Assembly: GCF_017377655.1 (NCBI RefSeq)
Contig: NZ_JAFREL010000045.1
Location: 30,587 to 94,586 of the forward strand
Direction: 5' to 3'
Origin: Candidatus Enterococcus ferrettii
GTDB lineage: Bacteria; Bacillota; Bacilli; Lactobacillales; Enterococcaceae
Length of the DNA: 64,000 bases
Shown here one piece after another: positions 31,549 through 41,717 of the stretch. Below the pieces are notes generated by a model that did not search any database, was not told the origin of the DNA, and saw only the letters and a list, made by a program, of their open reading frames with translations. Position 1 is the stretch's first letter; the number at the start of each line of letters is the position of its first letter. A program made the position numbers and the translations under genes.

Positions 31549-31986
31549 ATGGAAAACAAATGGCAAACATCCCAAATGGAAGCAGCCAAGCCGGATTTAG
31601 ATCAGTTTATGGACTTTTTACCGAATGCCCATTACTTGAAAATTTTACTTGCACAATTAAATCGACATTATGATCCAGAAATCAAAATTATGTTTCAAAA
31701 AAGATTTGGTTGGTATATTGAAGTGGCTCAATATGACGGCGTTTTATGCCGAATCATTATTCATAATGATTACTTTTCTGTAGTAACACCTTTTCCAGAA
31801 TTTAGTCGGAGTTACCTCGAACCGATGTTGCAGGTAATGTCTAATGAATTTAAAGAACAGTATGCCCACGTGACGAAAGCTACTAAGCAATTTGAAATGG
31901 ACGTTACTACTGAGGCTGAGATGGAAGATGTCATCTATCTAGTTAGTCTCCAGGCAAAAAAATTAAGAGAGACCCAAAAAGTTTAG
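31549..31986 (+). CDS. hypothetical protein following the aldo/keto reductase
   Basis: A soluble 145-residue protein without signal or membrane segment and with no family I can name confidently. It has an N-terminal helical part and a central beta-rich part (GWYIEVAQYDGVLCRIIIHNDYFSVVTPF). ATG 31549 is chosen because AAAGAGG lies 9 nt upstream; the in-frame ATG at 31531 overlaps the AKR stop and would add six residues. The coupling suggests a shared role with the AKR, which the sequence does not reveal. Confidence 0.75.
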   Translation: MENKWQTSQMEAAKPDLDQFMDFLPNAHYLKILLAQLNRHYDPEIKIMFQKRFGWYIEVAQYDGVLCRIIIHNDYFSVVTPFPEFSRSYLEPMLQVMSNEFKEQYAHVTKATKQFEMDVTTEAEMEDVIYLVSLQAKKLRETQKV

Positions 31987-31989
31987 TGG

Positions 31990-32054
31990 AATGTTCGGTT
32001 TTCACGAACATTAATTAAAAAAAGCTTGCTTTTTATTTTGAATTGTTGTAAATT
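31990..32054 (+). promoter_or_regulatory. guaC promoter with back-to-back PurBoxes
   Basis: 31990-32002 read on the minus strand gives AAAACCGAACATT, a consensus-like PurBox; 32001-32013 reads TTCACGAACATTA on the plus strand. Together they make ATGTTCG/CGAACAT inverted repeats. TTGCTT (32026-32031), a 17-bp spacer and TAAATT (32049-32054) follow. Confidence 0.65.
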
Positions 32055-32085
32055 ACATAGGGCTGAAAAGCCCTATGTTTTTTTA
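32055..32085 (+). terminator. GAAA-tetraloop terminator just before guaC
   Basis: A 10-bp perfect stem (ACATAGGGCT, AGCCCTATGT) closed by GAAA and followed by seven T ends read-through from the AKR unit. It also overlaps the predicted guaC transcript start (about 32061). Confidence 0.85.
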
Positions 32086-32111
32086 CGTCATTCAATTTAT
32101 GGAGGAAATTC

Positions 32112-33089
32112 ATGAAAGTATTTGATTATGAGGATATTCAATTAATTCCCAATAAGTGTATTGTAAACAGTCGATCAGAATGCGACACTAGCGTAACTTT
32201 AGGTGAACACACTTTTAAAATGCCGGTGGTTCCAGCCAATATGCAGACAATTATTGACGAAAAAATTGCCGAATTTTTAGCAAAAAATGGTTATTTCTAT
32301 ATCATGCATCGTTTTTATGAAGAGGAAAGAATTCCTTTTATCAAAAAGATGGACAAACAAGGCTTAATTACATCTATCAGTGTAGGTGTTAAGGAAAGTG
32401 AGTACAACTTCGTAAAAGAATTGGCTGATAAAAAACTGGTCCCGGATTATATCACAATTGACATAGCCCACGGACATTCAGATCCAGTGATTAAGATGAT
32501 TAAGTATATTAAAGAATTATTGCCAAAAACTTTCGTAATTGCGGGAAATGTAGGAACGCCAGCGGCGGTCAGAGAATTGGAGAATGCTGGTGCTGACGCG
32601 ACTAAGGTCGGTATCGGACCTGGTAAAGTATGTATTACGAAGATTAAAACAGGTTTTGGAACAGGTGGCTGGCAATTAGCAGCATTGGCTTGGTGTGCAA
32701 AAGCTGCACGTAAACCAATTATTGCAGATGGCGGAATCCGCACTCATGGTGATATTGCAAAATCTGTGCGCTTTGGAGCATCAATGGTGATGATTGGTTC
32801 ATTGTTTGCTGGTCATGAAGAATCACCAGGAGAAACAATGGTTCAAGATGGTGTGGTTTATAAAGAATACTTCGGCAGTGCCTCAGAATTTCAAAAGGGC
32901 GAAAAGAAAAATGTCGAGGGGAAAAAAATCTGGATAACCTATAAAGGGAATTTAGCAGATACCTTAATAGAAATGCAGCAAGATTTACAGTCTTCAATTT
33001 CTTATGCTGGTGGAAATGATCTTGAAGCTATTCGGACAGTGGATTATGTTGTTGTGAAAAATTCTATTTTTAATGGTGACACTATTTAA
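32112..33089 (+). CDS. guaC: GMP reductase
   Basis: NADPH-dependent deamination of GMP to IMP, balancing adenine and guanine nucleotides. The TIM barrel has the IMPDH/GMPR active-site loop with catalytic Cys ([22 protein letters not shown]) and NMQTIIDE; it lacks CBS domains, separating it from IMP dehydrogenase. Length 325 matches the Gram-positive GuaC. ATG follows GGAGG at 9-nt spacing. PurBoxes upstream fit PurR control, as known for guaC of B. subtilis. Confidence 0.96.
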   Translation: MKVFDYEDIQLIPNKCIVNSRSECDTSVTLGEHTFKMPVVPANMQTIIDEKIAEFLAKNGYFYIMHRFYEEERIPFIKKMDKQGLITSISVGVKESEYNFVKELADKKLVPDYITIDIAHGHSDPVIKMIKYIKELLPKTFVIAGNVGTPAAVRELENAGADATKVGIGPGKVCITKIKTGFGTGGWQLAALAWCAKAARKPIIADGGIRTHGDIAKSVRFGASMVMIGSLFAGHEESPGETMVQDGVVYKEYFGSASEFQKGEKKNVEGKKIWITYKGNLADTLIEMQQDLQSSISYAGGNDLEAIRTVDYVVVKNSIFNGDTI

Positions 33090-33112
33090 GAAAGATACAT
33101 TTTAGTATTTCA

Positions 33113-33166
33113 ATAAAAAAAGATCCCGTTGCAGCTTTTAATCAGCTGCAGCGGGATCTTTTTAAA
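33113..33166. terminator. bidirectional terminator between guaC and the HAD gene
   Basis: AAAAAAGATCCCGTTGCAGC pairs with its near-perfect complement (GCTGCAGCGGGATCTTTTT) around a 9-nt loop. The poly-A and poly-T flanks serve both convergent genes. Confidence 0.92.
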
Positions 33167-33776
33167 TAGTTATTTCAATATCAAAGTCAATTAGATATTC
33201 TTTTAGAGCAAAGAGATTCTTGCGGAAAACAAAGCTTTCCATCCCGATTGCTCGGGCGCCCGATACATTTACTGGCAGATCATCTAAGAAAATGCATTGA
33301 GAGGGAATCAGCTGAAAATGATGACAAAAAGTATAGTAAACTTGGGCTTCTGGCTTAATTATTTTCCAATCAGCAGTTACGAAGATACCATCCATGTACT
33401 TCAAAGCAGGAATATTTTTTTCGTATTTATAGAAATCATCTGGAGCGTTTGAGAGAACATAAAGTTTATAGCCTTGATCTTTTAATTGTTTTACAATAGC
33501 TTCCATCTCAGGAATAGGCACGATTTCTTGGTACCAAGTAGCCAAAATGTTAGGGATAATTTCTTTTAATTCAGCAGGTGCTTTTTTGAGCGCGCGACGA
33601 GCAATTTCATCCTTTGTAATAGTTCCACGGTCAAAATCAATCCATTCCGCAGTTAAAAAAATATTTTCAAGTAAAAACTTTTGATGAAGAGAATTATTTG
33701 TAAATTTCGTGATAAACTTTGTTGGCTCATAATTAACCAGAACATTACCTAAATCAAAAACGATATTTTTAATCAT
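33162..33776 (-). CDS. HAD family hydrolase (class IA, YihX-like)
   Basis: Haloacid-dehalogenase fold phosphatase. Motif I is IVFDLGNVLV, with the nucleophile Asp; the usual second Asp is Gly, as in the YihX-like group. Motif II is LYVLSNAP, motif III around IIKPEAQVY and motif IV CIFLDDLPVNVSGA. A helical cap lies at about 15-85. 204 residues, convergent with guaC. The substrate is likely a small phosphomonoester but cannot be specified. Confidence 0.88.
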   Translation of the reverse strand: MIKNIVFDLGNVLVNYEPTKFITKFTNNSLHQKFLLENIFLTAEWIDFDRGTITKDEIARRALKKAPAELKEIIPNILATWYQEIVPIPEMEAIVKQLKDQGYKLYVLSNAPDDFYKYEKNIPALKYMDGIFVTADWKIIKPEAQVYYTFCHHFQLIPSQCIFLDDLPVNVSGARAIGMESFVFRKNLFALKEYLIDFDIEITI

Positions 33777-33911
33777 GAATATTCCTCACCTTCATTGATC
33801 TTGTTAGCACATTACCTGTCTATTGTAACAAAATTGGAGAGAAAGTTGGCATTTGCTGAGAAGGTTTAAACAAAAAAGGAGTTTTGGATAGTTTTGTTAA
33901 GGGAGTAATAC

Positions 33912-33970
33912 TTGTTTAGTTTAAAATCTATTTAGTATTGACACTCCTATAAAATTGGTTTAGTTTTAAG
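33912..33970 (+). promoter_or_regulatory. repeats upstream of the MocR regulator
   Basis: Two similar direct repeats (TGTTTAGTTTAAAA at 33912-33925, GGTTTAGTTTTAAG at 33957-33970) lie 45 nt apart, flanking TTGACA (33937-33942). Direct-repeat operators are usual for MocR proteins, so autoregulation is plausible. No good -10 was found. Confidence 0.35.
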
Positions 33971-33998
33971 CCATCCAATGAAAAAATGAGGACCTAGT

Positions 33999-35438
33999 AT
34001 GTGGAAATTAGAGAGCACGAAAAAGATACCTGTTTATCAGCAAATCATGGAACAAATCATTGAATACATTCAAAAGGGACAATTAAATCCAGGGGATCAT
34101 TTACCCTCTGAACGTAAACTGGCTGCTAGCTATCAAGTGAATCGTTCGACTGTGGTCCATGCTTTGGAGGAATTAGTCAGTTTAGGTTGGATTATTCGTC
34201 AACAAGGCAGTGGCACATTGGTTAACGAAGGAAGATGGGGACGTAGTGCAACACCTCGCATGAATTGGCGGCAATTATTAAGCAGAGAAACGCCACAAAC
34301 AGAACCCTATCTGCTGGAGCTGCATGAAATTCAGAAAGATACTCAGACCTTAGATCTATACACAGGAGAACTGCCATTAGATTTAATCCCAGATTTTCGT
34401 TTACCCGCGTATACTTGGGAGGAGTTGCTGATTGAAGAAAAGAAACAGAGGGATTTAGGCTATCCGCCTTTACAGAGAATCATATGCGAACGGTTGTATA
34501 GAGAGCAGGGATTAGAAGCAGCAACTAATCAGGTATTGATTACTTCTGGTGCCCAACAAGCATTATTTCTGTTGTTGCAGGTGATGCTTGAAGCAGGAGA
34601 CAGTGTAGCGATTGAAGATCCTTCGTTTTTGTACTCTTTACCAATTTTTGATACAGCCGGTGTTCGATTATACGGTGTGGCGATGGATGAAGAGGGAATG
34701 CAGATCGAGGCATTAGAGCAATTGATTCTAGCCAAAAGAGTTAAGTTAATTATCGTAAATCCGACATTTCAAAATCCCACTGGTAACACCATGACTTTGA
34801 AACGTCGCAAACAATTAATTGCTTTGAGTGAAAAATACCAGCTGCCAATTGTAGAGGACGATGTTTTTAGTGAACTAAACTTTTTACAGCTTCCCCCTTC
34901 ACTGAAATCCTTGGCTCCTCACCAAGTGATTCATTTAGGGTCACTGTCAAAAATTTTCGGTTCCTCCATTAAGATTGGTTGGATTGTTGCTGATCAAAGT
35001 CTGATTCAGCGTTTATCTGAGGCTAAACAAATGATGGACTTCTCTATTAGTGTTTTCCCTCAAGTAGTCGCGTATACGGCACTGACCGATCAGTCCTTCG
35101 AAACTAATCGTCAAGAGCTGATTGACACTCTCAAACATAAGAGGGATTGTTTCTATAGCTGTGCCCAATCAGTTTCCAGCGATTGGCAATTTGAAGAGAT
35201 CGACGGGGGACTTTACGTTTGGCTGAAGTGGCGTCACCAAAAGTTGACTCGCAAAGATTGGGGTCTTTTTTTACAAGAAAAGCTCTTGGTAGCTCCCTCA
35301 TTTCTCTTTAGTAATGATACAATGGCTATGCGGGTGAATTATTCCCGGATGACAGAAGAGGAGTGTTACATCTTTTTTGTTAAGCTGCAAAAGATATCAG
35401 AAATTATAGGAGGTCGTAAGTATGAAAGAGATAATTGA
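33999..35438 (+). CDS. MocR/GntR-type PLP-dependent transcriptional regulator
   Basis: A GntR-family winged helix (residues 1-75: PVYQQIMEQIIEYIQKGQLNPGDHLPSERKLAA) is fused to a fold-type I aminotransferase domain (about 110-479) that binds PLP; the Schiff-base Lys is in HLGSLSKIFGSSIKIGW, and the NPTFQNPTG motif is present. Relatives include PdxR and GabR. The last codons overlap the nitroreductase gene, its likely target or partner. Nothing in the window points to vitamin B6 or GABA genes. Confidence 0.9.
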   Translation: MWKLESTKKIPVYQQIMEQIIEYIQKGQLNPGDHLPSERKLAASYQVNRSTVVHALEELVSLGWIIRQQGSGTLVNEGRWGRSATPRMNWRQLLSRETPQTEPYLLELHEIQKDTQTLDLYTGELPLDLIPDFRLPAYTWEELLIEEKKQRDLGYPPLQRIICERLYREQGLEAATNQVLITSGAQQALFLLLQVMLEAGDSVAIEDPSFLYSLPIFDTAGVRLYGVAMDEEGMQIEALEQLILAKRVKLIIVNPTFQNPTGNTMTLKRRKQLIALSEKYQLPIVEDDVFSELNFLQLPPSLKSLAPHQVIHLGSLSKIFGSSIKIGWIVADQSLIQRLSEAKQMMDFSISVFPQVVAYTALTDQSFETNRQELIDTLKHKRDCFYSCAQSVSSDWQFEEIDGGLYVWLKWRHQKLTRKDWGLFLQEKLLVAPSFLFSNDTMAMRVNYSRMTEEECYIFFVKLQKISEIIGGRKYERDN

Positions 35439-36150
35439 AGTATTAAATAATCATCGTACCTATCGGGATTTTGATGAGAACTATCAATTGCCAGATGAGG
35501 ATTTACAACAAATATTGGATGCAAGCCGTCAAGCGCCGAGCTGGATGAATGGTCAAATGTACAGCATCATTGTAGTCAAGAACCAAAAACTTCGCCAAAA
35601 ATTTGTTGAGCTCAATCCAGGTAATCCTCATATGCTGAAAAGTTCGGTTTTCTTATTGTTTGTTGCAGATTTAAAACGCACACAGAAAGTAGCAGAGCAT
35701 TATCAAGTGGACTACTCAATTGCTGAAGGAATCGATCCACTGATAACGGCTGTCACTGATACTGCACTAGCTTTGCAAAATGCTGTTGTTGCAACTGAAG
35801 CATTAGGACTAGGTAGTGTGGTAGTGGGCAGCATTCGTAAAGATATAAAAAAAATCAGTGAATTGCTGAACCTTCCCGACTACGTACTGCCAGTGGCTGG
35901 GGTAAGTATTGGTAAGCCTACTATGGAAATGCGTATTAAACCACGCTTACCGGAAAAAGCAGTTGTTCATTATGATGGTTATCAAGAGTATGATTACGAA
36001 GAAATTGAAGCGTACGATCAAACCATGGAAGTTTTTGCTGAAGCCCGAGAAACTAAATTGTGGAGTAAAAAGTTTGCGGATTATTTTAGTAATAAGCCAA
36101 ATGTTACCATCGATGAATTTGTGAAAGAACAACGTTTGTTAAAAGAATAA
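35422..36150 (+). CDS. NADPH-dependent flavin nitroreductase (NfsA/FRP type)
   Basis: FMN-binding oxidoreductase of the nitroreductase superfamily. The N-terminal VLNNHRTYRDFDENYQLP and ASRQAPSWMNGQMYSIIVV bind FMN, and a GLGSVVVGSIRKD segment follows. 242 residues, the size of NfsA/FRase I enzymes that reduce quinones and nitroaromatics. The ATG lies 17 nt inside the MocR gene with an AGGAGG site, so translation is coupled. Confidence 0.9.
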   Translation: MKEIIEVLNNHRTYRDFDENYQLPDEDLQQILDASRQAPSWMNGQMYSIIVVKNQKLRQKFVELNPGNPHMLKSSVFLLFVADLKRTQKVAEHYQVDYSIAEGIDPLITAVTDTALALQNAVVATEALGLGSVVVGSIRKDIKKISELLNLPDYVLPVAGVSIGKPTMEMRIKPRLPEKAVVHYDGYQEYDYEEIEAYDQTMEVFAEARETKLWSKKFADYFSNKPNVTIDEFVKEQRLLKE

Positions 36151-36253
36151 AAGCTTGAAGAATTGTTACTATCTCTTCTCTTTTTAAATTGGGAGATCCA
36201 GAGAACATACTGTTCAACTTCTTTTCAAATTCTCACATAAGTTGCTCTTTTTG

Positions 36254-36282
36254 TTGACACTCAGTGCTATCTTTACTATAGT
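36254..36282 (+). promoter_or_regulatory. mgtA promoter
   Basis: Consensus TTGACA (36254-36259), a 17-bp spacer and TATAGT (36277-36282); transcription should begin near 36289, just before the M-box. Confidence 0.75.
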
Positions 36283-36295
36283 AAAAGTGGAAATT

Positions 36296-36456
36296 GTATC
36301 AGTTGTTAGGTGAGGCTCCTATATGGACACAAGCTGCTGCCGCGAAAGAATCGAGAGACTCTTAGTTGGTGGAACAGGAATCATCGTGAAGGTGATTCAT
36401 AACGCAGCTGACAGATAAAACTGTCTACGCCCTATAGTGCTAAAGCTCGACGATGA
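36296..36456 (+). ncRNA. M-box (ykoK) magnesium riboswitch
   Basis: Hallmark conserved stretches occur in order: GTTAGGTGAGGCTCCTATAT (36305-36324), GCTGCTGCC (36333 onward), a GAGAGACTC arm, and the 3' core CGCCCTATAGTGCTAAAGCTC. This is the Mg2+-sensing aptamer; Mg2+ binding compacts it and favours the terminator. The downstream Mg2+ ATPase confirms the assignment. The outer limits are approximate. Confidence 0.95.
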
Positions 36457-36470
36457 CCGTGATTATTTTT

Positions 36471-36501
36471 GCGCGCGCTCATTATCGAGCGCGCGCTTTT
36501 T
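36471..36501 (+). terminator. M-box expression-platform terminator
   Basis: A 10-bp GC-only stem (GCGCGCGCTC, GAGCGCGCGC) with loop ATTATC and TTTTTG tail. When Mg2+ is scarce an alternative pairing must prevent this very stable hairpin. Confidence 0.92.
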
Positions 36502-36534
36502 GCTTTGCCAATAAAGAAAGGACGGTGATGAGTC

Positions 36535-36660
36535 ATGGACTATCCAGATGAGAGTCGACCGAAAATAGTTAAAAATGTAGGGAAGACACTGATTTTCTCT
36601 GCTGGTAGGAGGAAATATAATGATGAACAAAAAGAGCCTCATCACACGAAAAATAAGTAA
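36535..36660 (+). CDS. possible 41-codon leader ORF overlapping mgtA start
   Basis: Between the riboswitch terminator and mgtA, an ATG preceded by AAAGGACGGTGATG opens a 41-residue frame that runs 41 nt into mgtA in another frame. Its first nine residues, MDYPDESRP, are rich in acidic residues and proline. Nothing else supports expression and it could be chance. If translated, it would couple with or compete against mgtA initiation. Confidence 0.3.
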   Translation: MDYPDESRPKIVKNVGKTLIFSAGRRKYNDEQKEPHHTKNK

Positions 36661-39223
36661 AGATCAAGAGTTGAAAAAACTCGCATTATTATCGGATCGT
36701 GATTTGTTCCTGAATCTGCGAACATCTTTAAACGGATTATCAGAAGAAGATGCTAAAGCGAGACTGGAAGAATATGGTCCCAACGAAGTATCGGCTCAAA
36801 AGCCAACCCCTGCAATCATTTTGTTTCTTCAAGCATTTAATGATTTGTTTGTTTATGTATTGGCCTTATTAATGGTTGTCTCTTTTTTGACTTCTGATTA
36901 TGAAGCAGCTGTGGTTATGGGAATAATGATTTTAGCCAGCGTGCTGATTACCTTTATTCAAGAATATCGTTCACAAAAAGCAAGTATTGAATTACGAGAA
37001 ATGATCGAGAATACGGCCGCAATTACGCGTGAAGGCCAAACAAAAGAAATTCCAATGGATGAAGTGGTGCCGGGAGACATTTTAACTTTAGCAACGGGAG
37101 ATATGATTCCAGCAGATGCAGTATTAATTTGGACGAAGGATTTATTTGTGAATCAGTCTTCTTTGACTGGAGAATCAATGCCAGTTGAAAAGTCTGCTTC
37201 CGTTGCTTCAGATGATGAGAACAATGCATTGGATATGTCGAACTTAGTTTTTATGGGAACGGACGTATTAAGTGGACAAGGTCGGGCAATTATCTTAAAG
37301 ACTGGGCAACAGACTTTCTTTGGCGACATTGCGAAAAATGCCACAACCAAACGCGGCAAGACAACCTTTGATGTCGGTTTAGCCCGTGTCAGTAAAGTAT
37401 TGTTGCGCTTGATTATGGTACTTTTCCCATTAGTGTTCTTAATTAATGGCATCACAAAAGGTGATTGGAGCAATGCATTTTTCTTCGCTATCGCTGTAGC
37501 AGTGGGCTTAACGCCAGAAATGCTACCAATGATTGTCAGCTCTAATTTAGCAAAAGGAGCCTTGACCTTGTCGAAGCATAAAGTAATTGTGAAGGAATTA
37601 CCATCTATTCAAAATTTGGGTAGTATGGATGTCTTGTGTACGGATAAGACAGGAACCATCACCGAAGACCGAGTAGTATTGGTTCAGCATCTTGATCCTT
37701 TAGGTAAAGAAAACACCCAAGTATTGGATTTGGCCTTTCTGAATTCGAATTACCAAACAGGTTGGAAAAATCTGATGGACATTGCTGTGATTAATTACTA
37801 TGAAGAAGAAAACCGACAAGTGCCTTTTCAGTCGATTCAAAAAATTGACGAAATACCTTTTGATTTTTCTCGTCGCCGATTAACTGTCGTAGTAAAAGCT
37901 GATAAGCATCAGTGGATGATTACAAAAGGTGCCGTTGAGGAAATGGCTTCGATTTGTAAATATGTTGAAATTGATGGAGAGGTATTGGAATTTACTAAAG
38001 AACTGCATCAGGAATTACAACAGGTTAATGAGCGCATGAATCGTCAAGGGATGCGGGTGATCACTGTAGCTATAAAACGGGATGCTCATGATGAAGCAGT
38101 TTATAGCACAGAAGACGAAAGAGATATGACTCTAATCGGATTCATGGGCTTCTTGGACCCTGCAAAAGAATCTGCGATTACGGCTATCTCTTCTTTACAT
38201 GAACATGGAGTGGATGTAAAAGTTTTGACGGGTGACAACGCAATTGTAGCTCAAAAAGTTTGCCAAGATGTTGGAATTGATGCAGATAAATTTGTTCTAG
38301 GTAATCAAGTGGATCAGATGAGTGATGAAGAACTACAACAGGCTGTAGATAAAATTCACTTATTTGCTAAATTGAATCCTATGCAAAAAGCTAGAATTAT
38401 TGAATCCTTACAAACAAAAGGTCACACAGTTGGCTTTATGGGCGATGGTATTAACGATGCACCTGCATTACGAAAAGCCGATGTAGGTATTTCAGTAGAT
38501 ACTGCTGCGGACATTACAAAGGATGCTAGTTCAATTATTCTTTTAGAAAAAAGCTTGGATGTATTAGAAAGTGGTGTAATCGAAGGCCGACGAGTATTTA
38601 GTAACATGATGAAATATATTAAGATTACCATCAGTTCCAATTTTGGAAATGTGTTCTCAATCTTAATTGCTAGTGCTTTCTTACCATTTCTGCCAATGCT
38701 TTCTTTACAGTTGCTATTGCAAAACTTGATTTATGATTTTGCTCAACTGACTATACCTTGGGACAACGTAGACGATGAGGAGTTATTAACACCAACGAAA
38801 TGGGAAACGAAAGGACTAATGAAATTTACTGTCTGTATTGGTCCAGTCAGCTCCATTTTCGATGTAATTACTTTCCTAGTTATGTGGTTTGTATTTGGGG
38901 CAAATACGGTAGCAAATCAAAGCTTATTCCAAACCGGCTGGTTCATGGTTGGATTAGCGACACAAGCTTTAGTCGTACTGATGGTAAGAACCCGAAAAGT
39001 TCCATTCATTCAAAGTCGACCTTCCTTGCCAGTTTTTAGCAGTATCATGGCTGCAGTCGTTTTAGGAATGATTATTGTTTTATCACCATTCCGCGAACAA
39101 TTTGAATTTGTGCAATTACCTGCTAGCTACTGGATTTGGTTTGTAGGGATTGTGGCTGCATATATGGCTGCAGTTCAATTTGCTAAGTTCCTTTATATAA
39201 AAATTGCAAAAGAATGGATCTAA
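36620..39223 (+). CDS. mgtA: magnesium-translocating P-type ATPase
   Basis: P-type (IIIB) Mg2+ importer of the MgtA/MgtB group, 867 residues. Motifs: TGES in the actuator domain (SSLTGESMPVEK), phosphorylated Asp in VLCTDKTGTIT, ATP-binding KGAVEEM, hinge GDGINDAPAL. About ten membrane segments in the usual 2+2+6 pattern. AGGAGG lies 7 nt before the first of two ATGs (36620, 36623). An M-box riboswitch controls it, so it is made when Mg2+ is low. A single-gene unit closed by a strong terminator. Confidence 0.96.
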   Translation: MMNKKSLITRKISKDQELKKLALLSDRDLFLNLRTSLNGLSEEDAKARLEEYGPNEVSAQKPTPAIILFLQAFNDLFVYVLALLMVVSFLTSDYEAAVVMGIMILASVLITFIQEYRSQKASIELREMIENTAAITREGQTKEIPMDEVVPGDILTLATGDMIPADAVLIWTKDLFVNQSSLTGESMPVEKSASVASDDENNALDMSNLVFMGTDVLSGQGRAIILKTGQQTFFGDIAKNATTKRGKTTFDVGLARVSKVLLRLIMVLFPLVFLINGITKGDWSNAFFFAIAVAVGLTPEMLPMIVSSNLAKGALTLSKHKVIVKELPSIQNLGSMDVLCTDKTGTITEDRVVLVQHLDPLGKENTQVLDLAFLNSNYQTGWKNLMDIAVINYYEEENRQVPFQSIQKIDEIPFDFSRRRLTVVVKADKHQWMITKGAVEEMASICKYVEIDGEVLEFTKELHQELQQVNERMNRQGMRVITVAIKRDAHDEAVYSTEDERDMTLIGFMGFLDPAKESAITAISSLHEHGVDVKVLTGDNAIVAQKVCQDVGIDADKFVLGNQVDQMSDEELQQAVDKIHLFAKLNPMQKARIIESLQTKGHTVGFMGDGINDAPALRKADVGISVDTAADITKDASSIILLEKSLDVLESGVIEGRRVFSNMMKYIKITISSNFGNVFSILIASAFLPFLPMLSLQLLLQNLIYDFAQLTIPWDNVDDEELLTPTKWETKGLMKFTVCIGPVSSIFDVITFLVMWFVFGANTVANQSLFQTGWFMVGLATQALVVLMVRTRKVPFIQSRPSLPVFSSIMAAVVLGMIIVLSPFREQFEFVQLPASYWIWFVGIVAAYMAAVQFAKFLYIKIAKEWI

Positions 39224-39226
39224 TTG

Positions 39227-39266
39227 TAACAGAGTAACGAATTTCGTTACTCTGTTTCTTTTTTTG
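39227..39266 (+). terminator. terminator after mgtA
   Basis: AACAGAGTAACGAA pairs with TTCGTTACTCTGTT, nearly without a loop, and is followed by a long T run. Confidence 0.92.
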
Positions 39267-39495
39267 TATTTGCAATAATGACTACTAGTTTAGATCGTTT
39301 CTAATTTCACATGGAAATTACTTAACATAAGATAATTAAAGAACCTTGATATAGCGATCCTTTAGGCAAGAGATTAAGTAGAACGTTTTCAGTATTTAAA
39401 GAAAAAGAAACTTGAAATTAGAAGAGTTTGTTTTTTTTGTCACAATTCGCTGGAGAAAATCGCTTCTTTTTCTTCAAAATACTACAGCATATTGG

Positions 39496-40717
<1,222 letters not shown>

Positions 40718-40719
40718 AA

Positions 40720-41697
40720 ATGGCACAAAAAACAATGATCCAAGCAATTACAGATGCCTTAGCTCTGATGCTTGAAAAAGATGACGATGTCCTAGTTTTC
40801 GGTGAAGACGTTGGTAAAAATGGCGGAGTTTTCCGGGCAACAGAGGGACTACAAGATAAATTTGGTGAAGAAAAAGTATTCGATACTCCTCTTGCTGAAT
40901 CAGGTATTGGCGGCTTAGCTTTTGGTTTAGCTCTTGAAGGATTCCGTCCAGTTCCTGAAATTCAATTCTTTGGATTCGTTTTTGAGACCATGGACGAAAT
41001 CGTAGGCCAAATGGCACGTACTCGTTATCGTATGGGCAACACTCGCAATTTACCAGTGACTGTTCGTGCACCATTCGGGGGCGGCGTGCACACTCCTGAG
41101 CTTCATTCAGATAACTTAGAAGGACTAATGGCTCAATCTCCAGGTTTACGTGTGGTTATTCCATCAAATCCATATGATGCAAAAGGTTTATTGATTGCGT
41201 CTATCCGCAACAACGACCCAGTGGTGTTCTTGGAGCACATGAAGTTATACCGCTCGTTCCGTGAGGAAGTGCCTGAAGGTATTTATGAAGTACCATTGGA
41301 TAAAGCAGCTGTAACAAGAGAAGGTTCTGATGTATCTATCATTACTTATGGAGCGATGGTTCGTGAAGCAATCAAAGCAGCTGACAATTTAGCAAAAGAA
41401 AATATTAATGCTGAAATCATTGATTTACGTACAGTTGCACCGTTGGATGTGGAAACAATTATCAAATCAGTTGAAAAAACTGGTCGGGTAGTCGTTGTCC
41501 AAGAGGCCCAAAAACAAGCAGGTGTTTCTGCTCAAGTCATTTCCGAAATTTCCGAACGTGCTATTCTTTCATTAGAAGCACCAATTGGACGTGTTTCTGC
41601 TCCAGATACGATTTTCCCATTTGGACAAGCAGAAGGCATCTGGCTTCCTAATGCAGCAGATATCGAAGCAAAAGTGAAAGAAATCGTAGAGTTTTAA
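40720..41697 (+). CDS. pdhB: pyruvate dehydrogenase E1 beta subunit
   Basis: Forms the E1 heterotetramer with Pdh[22 protein letters not shown] N-terminus (here [20 protein letters not shown]), [21 protein letters not shown], and the transketolase C-domain [11 protein letters not shown] are diagnostic. 325 residues, standard. AAGGAG lies before the ATG inside the end of pdhA. In an anaerobe-tolerant lactic acid bacterium the complex supplies acetyl-CoA when NADH is low. Confidence 0.96.
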   Translation: MAQKTMIQAITDALALMLEKDDDVLVFGEDVGKNGGVFRATEGLQDKFGEEKVFDTPLAESGIGGLAFGLALEGFRPVPEIQFFGFVFETMDEIVGQMARTRYRMGNTRNLPVTVRAPFGGGVHTPELHSDNLEGLMAQSPGLRVVIPSNPYDAKGLLIASIRNNDPVVFLEHMKLYRSFREEVPEGIYEVPLDKAAVTREGSDVSIITYGAMVREAIKAADNLAKENINAEIIDLRTVAPLDVETIIKSVEKTGRVVVVQEAQKQAGVSAQVISEISERAILSLEAPIGRVSAPDTIFPFGQAEGIWLPNAADIEAKVKEIVEF

Positions 41698-41717
41698 GAA
41701 AAGGAGCGAATACAAAC

